Shown here: positions 44,056-54,170 of the stretch, piece after piece
Position numbering within the stretch: position 1 is the stretch's first letter
How the letters are laid out: every line of letters begins with the position of its first letter
DNA from: Rhodoferax sp. PAMC 29310
Lineage (GTDB): Bacteria > Pseudomonadota > Gammaproteobacteria > Burkholderiales > Burkholderiaceae_C
Reading direction: 5' to 3'
DNA length: 64,000 bases
Assembly (NCBI RefSeq): GCF_017948265.1
Contig: NZ_CP072852.1
Location: 4,216,001-4,280,000 of the forward strand
Position numbers and translations under genes: made by a program
The notes under the pieces: generated by a model
Seen by the model: only the letters and a program-made list of their open reading frames with translations
Databases searched by the model: none
What the model was told of the DNA's origin: nothing

Positions 44056-44714
44056 GGCAGCGATCCCATCAGGTAAACAAAAGTGAAGACAGCAATCCAG
44101 ACCACGTCCAGAAAGTGCCAGAACATCGACAGACACATCAGGCGACGGCGGTTGTCAGCCACCAAGCCGCCCCGGTGCACCTGCAACATGAGCACGACAA
44201 GCCACACCAAACCGAAGGCGACGTGCAAACCGTGGGTGCCCACCAGCGTGAAAAAGGCAGACAAAAACGCGCTGCGTTGCGGCACTGCGCCCTCACCGAT
44301 CAAATGCGAAAACTCGTACAGCTCCAGTCCAATGAAGGCGCAACCTAACAGGCCTGTCACCGCCAGCCAGGCCAGCACGGGTTTGACTCGGCGACGCTGC
44401 ATCTCCAGCATGGCAAAGCCGAAGGTGATGGACGACAGCAGCAACATAGAGGTATTGAGTGCCACCAGTGGCAAATCAAACAGCTCGACGCCGGACGGCC
44501 CCGCCGCATAGCTGCGGCCGACCACGGCATAGACTGCAAAAAGCACTGCAAAAATCAAGCAGTCGCTCATCAGGTAAAGCCAGAAGCCCAACAGCGTGCC
44601 GTTTTGGGGGTGGTGTTCCCCTGGCAGATAGAACTGCATGTTGTCGGGTGTTTTGGCGCTGGTGCCATTGCCGCCCAAGGCGGCATGGGTCACAGGAAGA
44701 GTGGTTGCTGTCAT
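44052..44714 (-). CDS. cyoC: cytochrome o ubiquinol oxidase subunit III
   Basis: A 220-residue subunit III with five membrane helices, typical sequences GFWLYLMSDCLIFAVLFAVY and HFLDVVWIAVFTFVYLMGSL, and a length matching CyoC. It follows cyoB after one base and overlaps cyoD by four. Confidence 0.92.
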   Translation of the reverse strand: MTATTLPVTHAALGGNGTSAKTPDNMQFYLPGEHHPQNGTLLGFWLYLMSDCLIFAVLFAVYAVVGRSYAAGPSGVELFDLPLVALNTSMLLLSSITFGFAMLEMQRRRVKPVLAWLAVTGLLGCAFIGLELYEFSHLIGEGAVPQRSAFLSAFFTLVGTHGLHVAFGLVWLVVLMLQVHRGGLVADNRRRLMCLSMFWHFLDVVWIAVFTFVYLMGSLP

Positions 44715-44715
44715 A

Positions 44716-46725
44716 TCAGTTGGCCGCTAAACGGTTGAGTTCTTGGGTGCGAAGCCCTTCGATGTAGACGACCTCGTCAACAGGGATGTGGTAATCGCGT
44801 TTGTAGTTGAAAGTGTGCGCAATGGAGACCGCAATGACCGACGCGAACAGCAGCGCAGCCAGCGCCCACATGTGCCAAATCAGCGCAAACCCCATGGCTG
44901 TGGCAAGGCCTGCAATCACGATGCCAGCGGCCGTGTTTTTGGGCATGTGGATCGGAATGAATCCGTTCACAGGCCGCTGGTAGCCACGCTTCTTCATGTC
45001 AGACCAAGCGTCGTTGTCATGCACCACGGGGGTGAAGGCAAAGTTGTAGGCGGGCGGGGGCGACGACGTAGACCACTCCAGCGTGCGGCCATCCCAGGGG
45101 TCACCGGTGAGGTCGCGCAACGATTCGCGCTTGCGAAAGCTAACAAAGAACTGCACGAACGTTGACACGATGCCAATGGCGATGAGCGCCGCGCCAAACC
45201 CGGCAATGATGAACCAGATTTGCAGCGAAGGGTCGTCAAAGCGGCTCATGCGGCGGGTCACACCCATCAGCCCCAGCACGTACAACGGCATGAAGGCGAA
45301 GTAAAACCCGATGAACCAGAACCAAAACGACACCTTGCCCCAGAAGGCATCGAGCTTGTAGCCAAAGGCCTTCGGAAACCAGTAGTTGATGCCGGCCATG
45401 GCGCCAAACACCACCGCGCCAATGATCACGTTGTGGAAGTGGGCGACCAGAAACAAGCTGTTGTGCAGCACAAAGTCGGCGGGCGGCACGGCCAGCAGAA
45501 CACCGGTCATACCACCAATGGTGAAGGTCACCATGAAGCCAATCGACCACAGCATGGGCACGTCAAAGCGAATGCGGCCCCGGTACATGGTGAACAGCCA
45601 GTTGAAGATTTTCGCCCCAGTGGGAATCGAGATGATCATGGTGGTGATGCCAAAGAAGGCGTTCACGCTGGCCCCTGAACCCATGGTGAAGAAGTGGTGC
45701 AACCACACCACGTACGACAGAATCGTGATCACCAAGGTGGCGTAAACCATGGAGGTGTAACCAAAAATACGCTTGCCGCTGAAGGTGGCCACGACTTCCG
45801 AGAACACGCCAAACACAGGCAGCACCAAGATGTACACCTCGGGATGACCCCAGATCCAGATCAGATTCACGTACATCATGGCGTTGCCGCCGAGGTCGTT
45901 GGTGAAGAAAGCGGTGCCAATGTAGCGGTCCATGGACAACAAGCCCAACACAGCGGTCAACACGGGGAACGATGCCACGATCAGGATGTTGGTGCACAGC
46001 GCCGTCCAGGTGAAGATGGGCATCTTCATCATGCCCATGCCGGGTGCGCGCATCTTCACAATGGTGACCAGCAAGTTGATGCCTGAAAGCAAGGTGCCTA
46101 CGCCGGCCAGCTGCAGCGCCCATATGTAGTAGTCAACCCCCACGCCGGGGCTGAACTGAATGCCCGACAGCGGTGGGTAAGCGAGCCAACCCGTTTGACC
46201 AAACTCACCAATGAACAGTGAGATCATGACCAAAATGGCACCGCTGGCGGTCATCCAGAAACTGAAGTTATTCAGAAACGGAAAGGCCACATCGCGAGCG
46301 CCAATTTGCAGCGGCACTACAAAGTTCATCAGGCCGGTGATCAGCGGCATGGCCACGAAAAAGATCATGATCACGCCGTGCACTGTGAACAACTGGTCGT
46401 AATGGTGCGGCGGCAAAAAGCCTTCAGAGCCGTTGAAGGCCATGGCCTGCTGCGCCCGCATCATGAGCGCGTCAGTGAACCCGCGCAGTAGCATGATCAA
46501 ACCCAGCACGCAGTACATGATGCCAATTTTTTTGTGGTCAATGCTGGTGAGCCAGTCACGCCACAGTGTTCCCCATACTTTGAAATACGTCAGTGCTGCC
46601 ATCAGCCCCAGGCCACCCAGTGCCACCCCAATAAAGGTCGCCAGGATGATGGGGTCGTGGTAGGGCAGGGACTCCCAGGTGAGGCGTCCGAAAATAAACT
46701 TCGTGAGATCGAATGTTTCAGTCAT
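44716..46725 (-). CDS. cyoB: cytochrome o ubiquinol oxidase subunit I
   Basis: A 669-residue heme-copper oxidase subunit I. It retains the expected histidine motifs ([17 protein letters not shown] for low-spin heme, [15 protein letters not shown], the HH pair in [22 protein letters not shown]) and the proton-channel residues around NNFSFWM. It oxidises ubiquinol and reduces oxygen to water. It is separated from cyoA by 16 bases. Confidence 0.95.
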   Translation of the reverse strand: MTETFDLTKFIFGRLTWESLPYHDPIILATFIGVALGGLGLMAALTYFKVWGTLWRDWLTSIDHKKIGIMYCVLGLIMLLRGFTDALMMRAQQAMAFNGSEGFLPPHHYDQLFTVHGVIMIFFVAMPLITGLMNFVVPLQIGARDVAFPFLNNFSFWMTASGAILVMISLFIGEFGQTGWLAYPPLSGIQFSPGVGVDYYIWALQLAGVGTLLSGINLLVTIVKMRAPGMGMMKMPIFTWTALCTNILIVASFPVLTAVLGLLSMDRYIGTAFFTNDLGGNAMMYVNLIWIWGHPEVYILVLPVFGVFSEVVATFSGKRIFGYTSMVYATLVITILSYVVWLHHFFTMGSGASVNAFFGITTMIISIPTGAKIFNWLFTMYRGRIRFDVPMLWSIGFMVTFTIGGMTGVLLAVPPADFVLHNSLFLVAHFHNVIIGAVVFGAMAGINYWFPKAFGYKLDAFWGKVSFWFWFIGFYFAFMPLYVLGLMGVTRRMSRFDDPSLQIWFIIAGFGAALIAIGIVSTFVQFFVSFRKRESLRDLTGDPWDGRTLEWSTSSPPPAYNFAFTPVVHDNDAWSDMKKRGYQRPVNGFIPIHMPKNTAAGIVIAGLATAMGFALIWHMWALAALLFASVIAVSIAHTFNYKRDYHIPVDEVVYIEGLRTQELNRLAAN

Positions 46726-46741
46726 GAGATAGATGCTGCAG

Positions 46742-47797
46742 TTAATTCACGACGGGATAGTCGGTGCTAAGGTCACGTACGCTGCACATGGCGGCAACGT
46801 ACTTTCTGCCGGGGTCGCTGATTAATGCGGTCGCTGAGGTGCTGGAGGCCAGGTTGTAGGTGCCGGGCTTGCCCATGCCACCGCTGGCGTCAATGGCCAT
46901 CATGTCTTCCATACACATCTTGTTGGCTTCCACACAGCGGTTGACGATGGCCTTGTACAGACCCGGATCGACCGAGGCGTAGCGCTGTACAGGCTCGCGT
47001 TCACTGGGTTTTGCCAGCATCAGGTACTCGGCGCGACTCAACTCTTTGCCGCTGGCTTTGTTGGTGGCCACCCATTTGTCAAAATCAGCTGTTGCCAAGC
47101 CATGAAATTTGAAGCGCATGCCGTTGAATCCATGGCCGCTGTAGTTGGCGGAAAAGCCGTCAAACACGCCTGGTTTATTGATCACCGCACTGAGCTTGGT
47201 TTGCATGCCAGGCATGGCATAGATTTGACCGGCCAATGCGGGAATGAAAAACGAATTCATGATGGATGACGAGGTGATCTTGAATTGAATCGGACGATCA
47301 ATCGGTGCCGCCATCTCATTGACCAGTGCGATGCCTTGTTCGGGGTAAATGAACAGCCATTTCCAATCCAGCGCCACCACCTCAACCACCAGCGGTTTGA
47401 CGTCTTCAGGCACTGGCCGATTGGCGTCAATGCGACCCAAAGGACGGTACGGGTCCAGGGTGTGGGTGCTGATCCAGGTGATGGCACCCAACGCGATGAT
47501 GATCAGCAGCGGGGCCGCCCAGATCACCAGTTCCAGCTGGGTGGAGTGGTCCCAGTCTGGCCGGTAGTCGGCCTTGGTATTGGCTTTGCGATAGCGCCAT
47601 GCAAATAGCAAGGTGAGTGCAATGACCGGTACGATGATGAGCAGCATCAATCCCGTGGAAACGAGGATCAGGTTGCGTTGCTGAATGGCGATATCTCCCG
47701 ATGGATTCATCACCACCCAGTTACAACCTGTGAGTAAGGCCACTGCCGGAATCATCAGCAGCCGAAGCCACTTTAAAGCGTTCTTAGTCGTTAACAT
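46742..47797 (-). CDS. cyoA: cytochrome o ubiquinol oxidase subunit II (lipoprotein)
   Basis: A 351-residue subunit II with a lipoprotein signal (LLTGCNW, Cys25), two N-terminal helices and a cupredoxin-like domain without a CuA site ([50 protein letters not shown]). This is typical of ubiquinol oxidases. It is the first gene of the cyo-surf1-regBA operon. The C-terminal extension contains extra cysteines, as is common in proteobacterial CyoA. Confidence 0.93.
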   Translation of the reverse strand: MLTTKNALKWLRLLMIPAVALLTGCNWVVMNPSGDIAIQQRNLILVSTGLMLLIIVPVIALTLLFAWRYRKANTKADYRPDWDHSTQLELVIWAAPLLIIIALGAITWISTHTLDPYRPLGRIDANRPVPEDVKPLVVEVVALDWKWLFIYPEQGIALVNEMAAPIDRPIQFKITSSSIMNSFFIPALAGQIYAMPGMQTKLSAVINKPGVFDGFSANYSGHGFNGMRFKFHGLATADFDKWVATNKASGKELSRAEYLMLAKPSEREPVQRYASVDPGLYKAIVNRCVEANKMCMEDMMAIDASGGMGKPGTYNLASSTSATALISDPGRKYVAAMCSVRDLSTDYPVVN

Positions 47798-47954
47798 GCC
47801 ACACCAATGAAGTTTTTGTTAGGTTAGGGTGTGGAATTTACGCCTTGCTACTCGGCTTTACCATTGGACGTTTTGTCCTATGTCAATAAATTTTCTTTCA
47901 TAAGAATCTCTGCACGGTACAAAATGACTGACTTAGACTGAAAAAGGAGCCCGT

Positions 47955-49289
47955 ATGACGCCCACTCTTAGCCCCCCAGACCTCTCTGCGCCCGGCACTG
48001 CCCACAACCCCAATGAGGCGGTTGCCGACGAACACACGATTGCACCCAGTGAAATTGCGGTGGGCGTGATCTTGGGGCGTGCCTCAGAGTACTTTGACTT
48101 CTTTGTCTACGCCATCGCGTCTGTGCTGGTGTTTCCATCCGTCTTTTTCCCGTTCCTTGATCCGCTTCAGGGCACGTTGTGGGCCTTTGTGATCTTTTCA
48201 TTTGCCTTTATCGGCCGCCCTTTCGGGACGCTGGTGTTCATGAAAATTGAAAAGCATTACGGGCGTGGCGTGAAGCTGACTGGGGCGCTGTTATTGCTGG
48301 GTGTTTCCACGGCAGGCATCGCCTTTCTGCCCGGTACGTCCTCGATCGGTTTCACCGCCATCGTGCTGTTGTCGATATTTCGCTTTTCACAAGGTATTGC
48401 GCTGGGGGGGTCTTGGGATGGTCTGCCGTCATTGCTGGCGATGCGAGCGCCAAAGGCGCAGCGCGGCTGGTGGGCCATGATTCCCCAGTTGGGTGCTCCG
48501 CTGGGCTTCATGATCGCTGCAGCGCTATTTTGGTATTTGAATTCCCAACTGTCAGACGCTGACTTCTTGGCGTGGGGCTGGCGCTTTCCTTTCTATGTGG
48601 CTTTTGCCATCAACGTGGTGGCACTGTTCGCGCGACTGCGTTTGGTGGTGACGTACGAGTATGAAAAATTGCTCAAAGACAACTCCTTGGCCCCCAGCGA
48701 TGTGGGTGAATTGATCAAGGCCCGAGGCAGCAACCTCTTCATTGGTGCGTTTACATCCTTGGCGACCTACGCCTTGTTCCATCTGGTCACGGTGTTTCCA
48801 CTGTCATGGATCAAGCTGTATTCCAACCAATCCGTTGACGATGTGCTGATGGTGCAGATCATTGGCGGTGCCATCGCGCTGGTTGGCGTGGTGGCCTCGG
48901 GTTGGATTGCCGACCGCTTTGGCCGCCGCAATACGCTGGGTTCGCTGGCAATTCTTATCGCGCTGTTCAGCTTTGTGGCACCCATGCTGCTCAGCAATGA
49001 TGTGTTTGGCGAGGATCTGTTCATTCTGGTCGGTTTTGCCCTGCTGGGACTGTCCTACGGGCAGGCGGCAGGTGCTGTCACCTCCAACTTCGAACCCAAA
49101 TTCCGCTACACCGGCGCGGCCTTGACGGCCGACTTGGCTTGGCTGATTGGCGCGGCCTTCGCCCCGCTGGTGGCGTTGGGTTTGTCAGCCCACTTTGGCC
49201 TGGGCTTCATGGGCGTGTACCTGTTCTCGGGTGCGGTATGCACGCTGGTCGCCCTGCGCGTGAACAAAGCGCGTGAGCTGCGTGGCTAG
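47955..49289 (+). CDS. MHS-type MFS transporter
   Basis: A 444-residue major facilitator of the metabolite:proton symporter type, starting with GVILGRASEYFDFFVYAIASVLVFP and carrying the RPFGTLVFMKIEKHYGRGVKL loop and GWIADRFGRRNTL. Such proteins move carboxylates, betaines or similar solutes. The substrate is not evident. It is divergent from cyoA across a 157-base gap. Confidence 0.83.
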   Translation: MTPTLSPPDLSAPGTAHNPNEAVADEHTIAPSEIAVGVILGRASEYFDFFVYAIASVLVFPSVFFPFLDPLQGTLWAFVIFSFAFIGRPFGTLVFMKIEKHYGRGVKLTGALLLLGVSTAGIAFLPGTSSIGFTAIVLLSIFRFSQGIALGGSWDGLPSLLAMRAPKAQRGWWAMIPQLGAPLGFMIAAALFWYLNSQLSDADFLAWGWRFPFYVAFAINVVALFARLRLVVTYEYEKLLKDNSLAPSDVGELIKARGSNLFIGAFTSLATYALFHLVTVFPLSWIKLYSNQSVDDVLMVQIIGGAIALVGVVASGWIADRFGRRNTLGSLAILIALFSFVAPMLLSNDVFGEDLFILVGFALLGLSYGQAAGAVTSNFEPKFRYTGAALTADLAWLIGAAFAPLVALGLSAHFGLGFMGVYLFSGAVCTLVALRVNKARELRG

Positions 49290-49572
49290 CCTGTATCGTC
49301 ATCACGTGCGACGCGCATGAGGCAGTCGCTGAGTGGCTTAGTGGCTGAGTGGCTGGGCGACTGCATCTGCGTTGAGCTCGCCCCGCACTCACCGATTAAC
49401 TTGGAGTAGGCTGCCTCTTGGGCGATGGAGTTACTTGGTTTCCTCGGTGCCGTGGCCCTTTGCCTAGCTGTCGCGTCCCGTGAGATCATGTTCCCGTCCG
49501 CAGCTGGCCCTTATTCAAAGCTCGCCAGTTGATGCGGGGCGTGATTGCGTCCTTACAAGGAGAGAAGACGTC
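49290..49572 (+). other. 283-base spacer with short GTGGCTGA tandem repeats
   Basis: No gene seen. Around 49328-49357 the sequence repeats AGTGGCTT, AGTGGCTG and AGTGGCTG. I could not identify the left end of the IS481 element in this region. Confidence 0.5.
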
Positions 49573-50544
49573 ATGAGTCAAGTCCATCCCTGCGCCCGAA
49601 CCACCCCTCGCACACGCGCTGAGATAAGGACCTCGCCCGCTGGTGCCAGTGCGCTGGCCGACCGATACAACATCACGCCCGCCACCGCTCGCAAGTGGAA
49701 AGAGCGCGAAGATTCAGAGGATCGCTCCCACCGCCCGCGTACGTTGAAGACGACGCTCAGTCCAGCGCAGGAGCAACTTGTTGTCGAGCTTCGGCGCACA
49801 GTTCTACTGCCCCTGGACGACCTGCTGGCGATCACCCGCGAGTTCATCAATGCCGCTGTTTCACGCTCAGGCTTGGACCGTTGTTTGCGCCGCCATGGCG
49901 TCTCCGATCTGAAAGGCCTGCTGCCACAAGTTGAGGGGGAGCCTGCGCCACTGAAAACCTTCAAGGACTACGAGCCTGGATTCATACACATTGACATCAA
50001 GTACCTGCCGCAGATGCCTGATGAGACGAAGAGGCGCTACCTCTTTGTGGCCATTGATCGAGCGACACGGTGGGTCTATTTCCACATTTACAACGACCAG
50101 ACTGACGTCAGCAGTACCGATTTTTTGTGCCGGTTGAGAAAAGTCTCGCCCATGAGAATTCAAAAGATTCTGACTGACAACGGAAGTCAATTTACCGACC
50201 GTTTTACAGCCAAGAGCAAACAAGCCACGGGCAAGCATACGTTCGACATCAGCTGTGCCGAGATGGGTATCGTGCATCGCCTGTCGCCCCCACGCCATCC
50301 GCAAACCAATGGCATGGTGGAGCGCTTCAATGGGCGCATCAGCGACTTGGTTAAGCAAACACGTTTCGCATCAGCGGCTGAGCTGGAGGCGACTCTGACG
50401 CTTTATTTAAAGACCTACAACCACCATATCCCGCAGCGGGCTTTGAAGCACCAAACACCTATTCAAGCTTTGCAGAAATGGCGCGCAGGAAAACCTGATT
50501 TGTTTGTCAAGCGAGTTTATGAACAGGCGGGACTTGACACCTAG
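49573..50544 (+). CDS. IS481 family transposase
   Basis: A 323-residue DDE transposase: an N-terminal helix-turn-helix (ALADRYNITPATARKWKERE), then the integrase core with HIDIKYL, LTDNGSQFTD and HPQTNGMVERFNGRI. These are the D, D and E positions of the IS481 family. The ATG at 49573 is preceded by AAGGAG. The frame is intact. I could not find matching terminal inverted repeats by eye, so the element boundaries remain open. Confidence 0.87.
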   Translation: MSQVHPCARTTPRTRAEIRTSPAGASALADRYNITPATARKWKEREDSEDRSHRPRTLKTTLSPAQEQLVVELRRTVLLPLDDLLAITREFINAAVSRSGLDRCLRRHGVSDLKGLLPQVEGEPAPLKTFKDYEPGFIHIDIKYLPQMPDETKRRYLFVAIDRATRWVYFHIYNDQTDVSSTDFLCRLRKVSPMRIQKILTDNGSQFTDRFTAKSKQATGKHTFDISCAEMGIVHRLSPPRHPQTNGMVERFNGRISDLVKQTRFASAAELEATLTLYLKTYNHHIPQRALKHQTPIQALQKWRAGKPDLFVKRVYEQAGLDT

Positions 50545-50720
50545 CCGCTTGGCTGGCCAAGGTGATTAAAGCGGAACGGGCGCGGGCAAGACAGCCGGAC
50601 TGAAAGCAAGCACCACCCACTTTCGCGCTAGAGCGCCTGCCTGGGCGCACAAGATGTCTTGCAGTCCCAAGCCTAGGCCGACCACCGCCCTGAACACATG
50701 CAGTGCTGGAGTCCGGCCTT

Positions 50721-50789
50721 GAATGCTATGCAATTAATAGCTTCTTGCGCAGTTAGTACGGGTGCTGGAGGCCTAAAAGGTATAAAAAA
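50721..50789 (+). repeat. dispersed repeat copy within imuB remnant
   Basis: Matches the repeat in imuB at 29511-29579 with a few differences (GGCCTAAAAGG and TTAATAGCTTCTTGCGCAG), so the repeat was already present before the duplication. Confidence 0.6.
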
Positions 50790-51067
50790 TTCCTCAAGAA
50801 GCAAAGCTACCCTAAGCCCCCTAAGCCCCCAACCCATGCCCAGCGAGTCCGTTTTGCACCCCACCTGGCTGCTGCCAATCCCCTCAAACTCGCCCTGCGA
50901 GAGCAGCAACCGCTCTACCACGGCTCCCTGACTCGGGTGGCTGGCCCGCACCGCGTCGAATCAGGCTGGTGGGGCCAAGGCGAATGGGCCTTGCGCGATT
51001 ACTTTCTGGCCCGCAGCGAACACATGGGCCTGCTCTGGATCTACCGCGAACGCCTGCCCTGCCCTGC

Positions 51068-51110
51068 CCGGCGAGGGCGAGGGCGAGGGCGAGGGCGAGG
51101 GCGAGGGCGC
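51068..51110 (+). repeat. GAGGGC hexanucleotide microsatellite
   Basis: About six perfect copies of GAGGGC in tandem near the end of the imuB remnant; the intact imuB has no such run at the matching place. It looks like a replication-slippage expansion after the sequence lost its coding role. Confidence 0.9.
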
Positions 51111-51333
51111 CGAGGCAAGCGCGGCGCCGGAGTTTGCAGGGGGTGTTTGCGTGACAGGGGGCGGTTGCGACGTCGTTCTGGCTGGCGACAATTCGCCGTA
51201 GGGTGGCAGCCTGATCCTTCGCAGGACCAGGGGCGCACACCGCGACGTATGCTGCATAGCGCAGGTCGAATAGAGACAGGGCAGGGACATAATTAGAGGT
51301 AAGAAACGGGGGGTGGATTCAACGCCCCAATCT

Positions 51334-51341
51334 CCAAAACA
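51334..51341 (+). repeat. IS256 target site duplication, left
   Basis: CCAAAACA directly outside the left inverted repeat, matching 52674-52681. Confidence 0.93.
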
Positions 51342-52673
51342 GAGGGTGTCCCGAATTTTGTGTAAACGGCGGTTAAGTTAGACGCGCGGCATGCGCTCGT
51401 CAAACTGAATGGTAAAGCGGTTCAGAGCAGCCTTCCAATCCCGAATCGGCATCGTCCATTTCTGGCTGATGTTGTTCAGTGCCAGATAGAACAGCTTGAA
51501 CACTGCGTCCTCAGTTGGGAACGAGCCGCGGGTCTTGGTTATTTTGCGCAGGCTCATGTTCACGGACTCAATGGCGTTGGTCGTGTAAATCACTTTTCGG
51601 ATGTCTGGCGGGTATTCAAAGAACGGTATCAAGTGTGTCCAGTTGCGCCGCCAGGAGCGCCCAATCGGAGCGAAGGAATCGTCCCATTTGACCTCGAATG
51701 CCGTGAGTTGTCGCTCAGCTTCGGATTCAGTGGGCGCAGCGTAAATCAGCCGCAAATCCGCGGCGACTTCCTTGCGCTGTTTCCACCCCACGAAGTTCAG
51801 GCTGTGACGCACCATGTGAACAATGCAAAGCTGCACCGTCGCCTTGGGGAAGACTGCCTCAATGGCGTCAGGGAAACCTTTGAGCCCATCTACGCAGGCG
51901 ATAAAGATGTCAGCCACGCCCCGGTTCTTCAGTTCAGTCACCACCTGCAGCCAGAACTTGGCCCCTTCGGTTTGGGCCATCCACAGGCCCAGTACCTCTT
52001 TGAGGCCGTCCAGGTTGACGCCAATGGCCAAGTACAGGGCCTTGACCCGCACAGTACCGTTGTCGCGCACCTTGACGTGAATGCAGTCCATGTAGACGAT
52101 GGGGTACAGCGCCTCCAAGGGGCGCGACTGCCAGGCTTTGACCTCGTCCATGACGGCGTCGGTCACGGATGAAATCAGGGTAGGAGACACTTCGGCGCCG
52201 TACATCTCCTGCAGATGGCCTTGAATCTCGCGTACCGTCATGCCTCGGGCATACAGCGACAGTATCTTGTCGTCAAAGCCGCTCCAGCGGGTCTGGTGTT
52301 TGCCAATCAGTTGGGGCTCGAAGGTGCCGGCGCGGTCACGGGGGATTTCTATGGGTAGCTGGCCAAAATCGCCTTTGAGCGTTTTCTTGCTGCACCCGTT
52401 GCGGGTGTTGCCCGCTTCATTGGCAACCAACTGGTTCTTGCCGTGACCCAGGTGGCCGGTCAATTCGGCTTGCAAAGCTCGCTCGACCAAGGCTTTGGTG
52501 AGCGGCGTCAAGAGGCCATTCTGGCCAATCAGGTCTTCGGGCTTTTTGTAGTCGGCCAACAGGGCGTCAATCAGCTCGGCGGGTAAGGGTTTCATCTCTA
52601 CGGTCATCTCGGCTCCATGCAAGACAGCAGTTTCCTGCCAAATAACCGTTTACACAAAACTTCTTACACCCTC
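51342..52673 (-). mobile_element. IS256 family insertion sequence, complete
   Basis: About 1332 bp, bounded by 28-bp imperfect inverted repeats (GAGGGTGT...TTGTGTAAACGG at 51342-51369 and its complement at 52646-52673). It is flanked by identical 8-bp target duplications CCAAAACA at 51334-51341 and 52674-52681. The single gene inside is an intact IS256-type transposase. The perfect target duplication indicates a fairly recent, simple insertion. Confidence 0.95.
51378..52607 (-). CDS. IS256 family transposase
   Basis: A 409-residue mutator-type transposase. Visible catalytic and family motifs are DCIHVKVRDNG, CVDGLKGFPDAIEAVFP and NAIESVNMSLRKITKTRG, which carry the D, D and E residues. The ATG at 52607 with GGAG five bases upstream was preferred over an in-frame ATG five codons earlier. 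The reading frame is intact, so the element may still be active. Confidence 0.9.
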   Translation of the reverse strand: MTVEMKPLPAELIDALLADYKKPEDLIGQNGLLTPLTKALVERALQAELTGHLGHGKNQLVANEAGNTRNGCSKKTLKGDFGQLPIEIPRDRAGTFEPQLIGKHQTRWSGFDDKILSLYARGMTVREIQGHLQEMYGAEVSPTLISSVTDAVMDEVKAWQSRPLEALYPIVYMDCIHVKVRDNGTVRVKALYLAIGVNLDGLKEVLGLWMAQTEGAKFWLQVVTELKNRGVADIFIACVDGLKGFPDAIEAVFPKATVQLCIVHMVRHSLNFVGWKQRKEVAADLRLIYAAPTESEAERQLTAFEVKWDDSFAPIGRSWRRNWTHLIPFFEYPPDIRKVIYTTNAIESVNMSLRKITKTRGSFPTEDAVFKLFYLALNNISQKWTMPIRDWKAALNRFTIQFDERMPRV

Positions 52674-52681
52674 CCAAAACA
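52674..52681 (+). repeat. IS256 target site duplication, right
   Basis: CCAAAACA directly outside the right inverted repeat, matching 51334-51341. Confidence 0.93.
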
Positions 52682-52994
52682 ACACACATCACCGTCTTGG
52701 AGGCGGTTCCGTCCAATATGGTTGATCTGCTACGAATCACGCCCTTGCTTAACTTATCTGCTGTTGAGCGGCAAATCAGCGTTGATGATTAGGCGTCATG
52801 AAATACATTCACCGCTCCGTTTGCCTTGAAAACGTTCATGCCGAGCTGATAGATGTAAATCGCTTCAATCTTCTCAAGTGCAGTCGCAAAAAAATTTGAC
52901 CGCAGGATTCGAGATCGAAGACATATTTGATAACTTAATCTCGATCAAGGCCCTGGTAGTGCATGGTGCGCGCCCGACGCGCTGTGCGCACGGC
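52682..52994 (+). other. 313 bases without a recognisable gene
   Basis: Lies between the IS256 element and the photolyase remnant. Short frames here match nothing I know. Before the insertion it was continuous with 51155-51341. Confidence 0.5.
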
Positions 52995-53385
52995 ACTTGG
53001 CGGGTCGGCATGTTTGGCTGCACCACAGGGCCTGCCGACGTGCTTCACATCGGCGTGGGATTTGAGACTGCCACAGAGACAGTCCCAGGAGCGAGCGTCG
53101 CTGGAATTTCGTGACCCGGGGAATGGCAGCGCAAACCACTTCGACGTTGCCGCTGTGGTGGGGCAGCGTTCAGCACATCGCACAGGCGCTGCAAAACGCG
53201 GCGTCGGTCCGCTGGCAGTCCGACCCACATGCAGACGGGCCGCTCGCCCAACTGCTAAGGCTGTTGACGCAGGCCAATCCCCATTGCGCCGTTGGCCCGC
53301 AACTACGGTCTTGCACTTTCGAACCTGTCAGCACTTACTGCCGGAGTTTTTCCGAGTGGTGGAAAAAAGCACAGCTCAGCGACAC
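52995..53385 (+). pseudogene. decayed copy of the 3' end of the FAD-domain photolyase relative
   Basis: Corresponds to the last 400 or so bases of the gene ending at 36726. Conserved peptide blocks include DVLHIGVG, AAQTTSTLPLWWGSVQHIAQAL, and CRSFSEWWKKAQL against CRSFSEWWKKTRL. The frame shifts between about 53060 and 53110 and the 5' part is absent. The orientation is the same as the intact gene. Only the C-terminal extension is represented, not the FAD domain. Confidence 0.85.
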
Positions 53386-54170
53386 GCCCCAGATTTCATT
53401 ACCGGCACAACAGAAGATGCGTCTGTGGCCACAGCTGGGAACGGCGCCGAAACTTCAGGAGTCCGACGCCATGCGCTGCAGTCGTTTGACCTCGTCCTGA
53501 CCAGCGAAACCGCTGCCCAAGCGCTCGAGTTGCTCGAGTTCGGAGCGGGCGCTTTATTCCTCGACGCGTGCGCCGGTTTCAACCGGGGGCCACAACTGCT
53601 GTCGGCTCGAAGCGCGGGCCATGCGCCGCAGCCAAATCGCGTGCCCGTGCCACGATGCTGCACGGGCGCACACCCTCGGTCAGAATCGCGATGCCTTCCA
53701 TACTTAGGTGACGAACACCCGGCTGGAGTAGATGCCGTGGCTGTTGTTGACGACGTTAGGCGTTACGCCGATTTGCTGCATAGTTGGTGGTATGTTTGTT
53801 GCCATGACCTAGGGGTGGACTTTCATTTGGGCGGGATTGACGCACAGGGTAAAGAGCAAATCGATCTGCAGAAGCACCACTTGCGTTACTTTGTGGAACG
53901 CGGTCACATGAAGGCATGTTTCCTCAAAGACATGACCGAGTTGGTTGATGGCGGCTTGCCAATACAGGTATGCAACGGCCACGTCCCGTCCTTTGTAGTC
54001 TTTTGGCGCGCATGTTCGGGGCTGCGCAGCGCAAGGCACCGGTCGACTCTCACTGGCTCGAAACCTTGGGCATCGAGTTTCTCTTTCTTGTCCGGTCGGG
54101 GCGACGAAGCGGAACCTGTGGGTGACTTCAACCCCCTTGATGTTGGCGCCCGAGTGGGCGCTCGCGCGGG
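53386..54170 (+). other. about 785 bases without a recognisable gene
   Basis: Open frames exist on both strands but have no family resemblance that I can support. A stretch around 53810-54000 reads as GIDAQGKEQIDLQKHHLRYFV on the plus strand and as a hydrophobic frame on the minus strand; neither is convincing. Likely eroded DNA that belongs to the same scarred region. Confidence 0.45.

Larger units (their letters stand above)
50627..51154 (+). pseudogene. decayed copy of the imuB 3' end
   Basis: Aligns with 29410-29925 of imuB over its whole length at high but not perfect identity (long matched stretches such as GCCCGCAGCGAACACATGGG). Frameshifts and small deletions mean it no longer encodes the protein. 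It includes a copy of the dispersed repeat (50721-50789) and ends at the same TTTGCAGGGGGTGTTTGC. Near 51068-51110 the ImuB equivalent (GGTGAGGGTGCTGAAG) has been replaced by a GAGGGC hexanucleotide run. The same strand and order as imuB relative to the photolyase remnant suggest a shared duplication history. Confidence 0.85.

Noticed and set aside
49328..49357. GTGGCTGA-type short tandem repeats considered as a CRISPR or attachment site
   Set aside because: Units are 8-9 bases, only three copies, no spacers.
49290..50640. Terminal inverted repeats for the IS481 element
   Set aside because: I could not find matching ends or a target duplication by eye, so the element is listed as a transposase gene only.
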